A DNA stretch of 64,000 bases from the NCBI RefSeq assembly GCF_000231405.2, contig NZ_CP007032.1, positions 1,426,001-1,490,000 on the forward strand. The letters are read 5' to 3'. The notes beneath the pieces are model-generated. The model was given only the letters and a program-made list of their open reading frames with translations, was not told the DNA's origin and ran no database searches. Positions 63,392 to 64,000 of the stretch are shown here, in pieces; the stretch's first letter is position 1, and each line of letters begins with the position of its first letter. The position numbers and the translations under genes were made by a program. The DNA is from Desulfitobacterium metallireducens DSM 15288. GTDB lineage: Bacteria; Bacillota; Desulfitobacteriia; Desulfitobacteriales; Desulfitobacteriaceae.

Positions 63392-64000
63392 GTGGAAAAT
63401 GAACGTGTTCAACATGCCAAGGAATTTTTAAAGAAACTATCAGAACATCATGGCGTTTCCGGATATGAACGCACAATCGCTCCTCTTGTTATTCAAGAAT
63501 TTCAGACCATTGCTGAGGAGGTTCAAATCGATCGTTTCGGGAATATTTATGCTCACAAAAACGGAGAAGTGGGGCGTTATAAAATAATGCTCGCAGCACA
63601 TATGGATGAAATTGGTTTAATGGTCAAAAAAATTGATCCTCGAGGCTTTTTGCGGTTTACCACAGTTGGGGGAGTAGATCAACGAACTCTTCTTTCTCAG
63701 GAAGTTATCATTCATGGCCGTCAACCCATCCCCGGAGTTATTGGTGCTATGCCTCCTCATCTAGTACGTGAAGATGGTGACAAGGCAGTAAAAATTGAAG
63801 ATATGGGAATTGATGTTGGACTTTCTTTTGTGGAAATCCAAAAAATGGTCCAAATTGGAGATGTTATTACGCTCAAACGGACTCCTCTTGAACTGCTTGG
63901 GGGACTTCGTGCCGGAAAATCCTTAGATGATAGGGCCGGGGTAGTTGTCATGCAGATCTGTCTTCAGGAGCTTGACCGTTTACATCATGCACACGATGTT
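63392..64000 (+). CDS. M42 family aminopeptidase, N-terminal part
   Basis: The gene runs off the window; 203 codons are visible. The metal site HMDEIGLMVKKID lies near residue 70, and SLDDRAGVVV near 180, both diagnostic of family M42 (the cobalt- or zinc-dependent aminopeptidases once annotated as endoglucanases). The domain inserted between the two motifs, with TTVGGVDQRTLLSQEVIIHG, is the usual PDZ-like/tetramer part. GTG 63392 follows AGGAAGG at a good distance. It is the second cytoplasmic peptidase in a row after pepV. Confidence 0.88.
   Translation, partial: MENERVQHAKEFLKKLSEHHGVSGYERTIAPLVIQEFQTIAEEVQIDRFGNIYAHKNGEVGRYKIMLAAHMDEIGLMVKKIDPRGFLRFTTVGGVDQRTLLSQEVIIHGRQPIPGVIGAMPPHLVREDGDKAVKIEDMGIDVGLSFVEIQKMVQIGDVITLKRTPLELLGGLRAGKSLDDRAGVVVMQICLQELDRLHHAHDV

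Overview
The window looks like a chromosome segment of an anaerobic, spore-forming, low-GC Firmicute close to Desulfosporosinus/Desulfitobacterium. Three things point there. A complete carbon monoxide dehydrogenase/acetyl-CoA synthase (acs) operon sits next to a FixABCX-type electron-transfer operon. Sporulation and cell-envelope genes of Gram-positive type are present. Ribosome-binding sites are strong AGGAGG types, and GTG and TTG starts are frequent. The taxonomic placement is inferred from gene content and protein resemblance; no search was run. I saw no transposase, integrase, phage gene, CRISPR array or rRNA.

Layout. 1-5.5 kb: the end of a Tad/Flp pilus locus (TadE/G-like tail, CpaB, CpaE with a receiver domain, CpaF, TadB, TadC). 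5.6-11.6 kb: DUF192 protein, M18 aminopeptidase (minus strand), GNAT acetyltransferase, a small self-contained transcription unit with a 33-codon ORF, a DegV protein and a phosphohexomutase. 11.6-15.4 kb: a stress unit, dnaJ-like gene plus clpB, behind a sigma-A promoter whose -35 box overlaps a CtsR-type operator. 15.6-18.2 kb: small proteins, a DivIVA-domain protein, two tiny coat-F-like helical proteins and a SigH-like sigma factor. 18.3-22.2 kb: minus-strand ribD-ribE-ribBA-ribH operon under an FMN riboswitch. 22.2-23.9 kb: GNAT, tRNA-Pro(CGG) and a second DegV protein.

24.4-35.5 kb is the metabolic core: cooC, acsA, acsB, acsC, a corrinoid-protein reductive activator, a second cooC, acsD and acsE, all on the plus strand and closed by a strong terminator. 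All metal ligands of the CODH C-cluster and the ACS A-cluster are visible, so the enzymes should work. AcsE passes the methyl group from methyl-tetrahydrofolate to the corrinoid protein AcsCD. The activator rescues AcsCD when its cobalt oxidises. AcsA supplies CO, and AcsB joins CO, methyl and CoA into acetyl-CoA. The CooC proteins load nickel. The methyl-branch (folate) enzymes are not in the window.

35.7-46.3 kb: an unknown protein, a DegS/DegU-like two-component pair, a beta-CASP metallo-beta-lactamase protein, an HD hydrolase (minus), DnaD and DnaI-like replication proteins, an exported protein, a PHP hydrolase, two unknown membrane-associated proteins and an ANTAR regulator with a degenerate receiver. 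46.3-53.4 kb: a glyceraldehyde-3-phosphate dehydrogenase with NADP-type residues (minus), an OsmC protein, a phosphodiester glycosidase-like exported protein, an unknown exported protein and a UPF0182 membrane protein (minus). 53.5-58.4 kb: trxB behind a CsoR/CstR-like palindrome, then the etfB-etfA-fixC-fixX operon. 58.5-64 kb: rhomboid protease, a SpoVD-type penicillin-binding protein with a PASTA domain, PepV dipeptidase, and an M42 aminopeptidase cut by the window end.

No single cluster is clearly a new system. The best unexplained material is a set of regulatory structures and unknown proteins: the promoter followed at once by a terminator at 48.0-48.1 kb, the paired palindromes at 16.9 kb, the CsoR/CstR-like operator before trxB, the receiver-less ANTAR protein with two unknown membrane partners, and the unknown protein between the acs operon and degSU.
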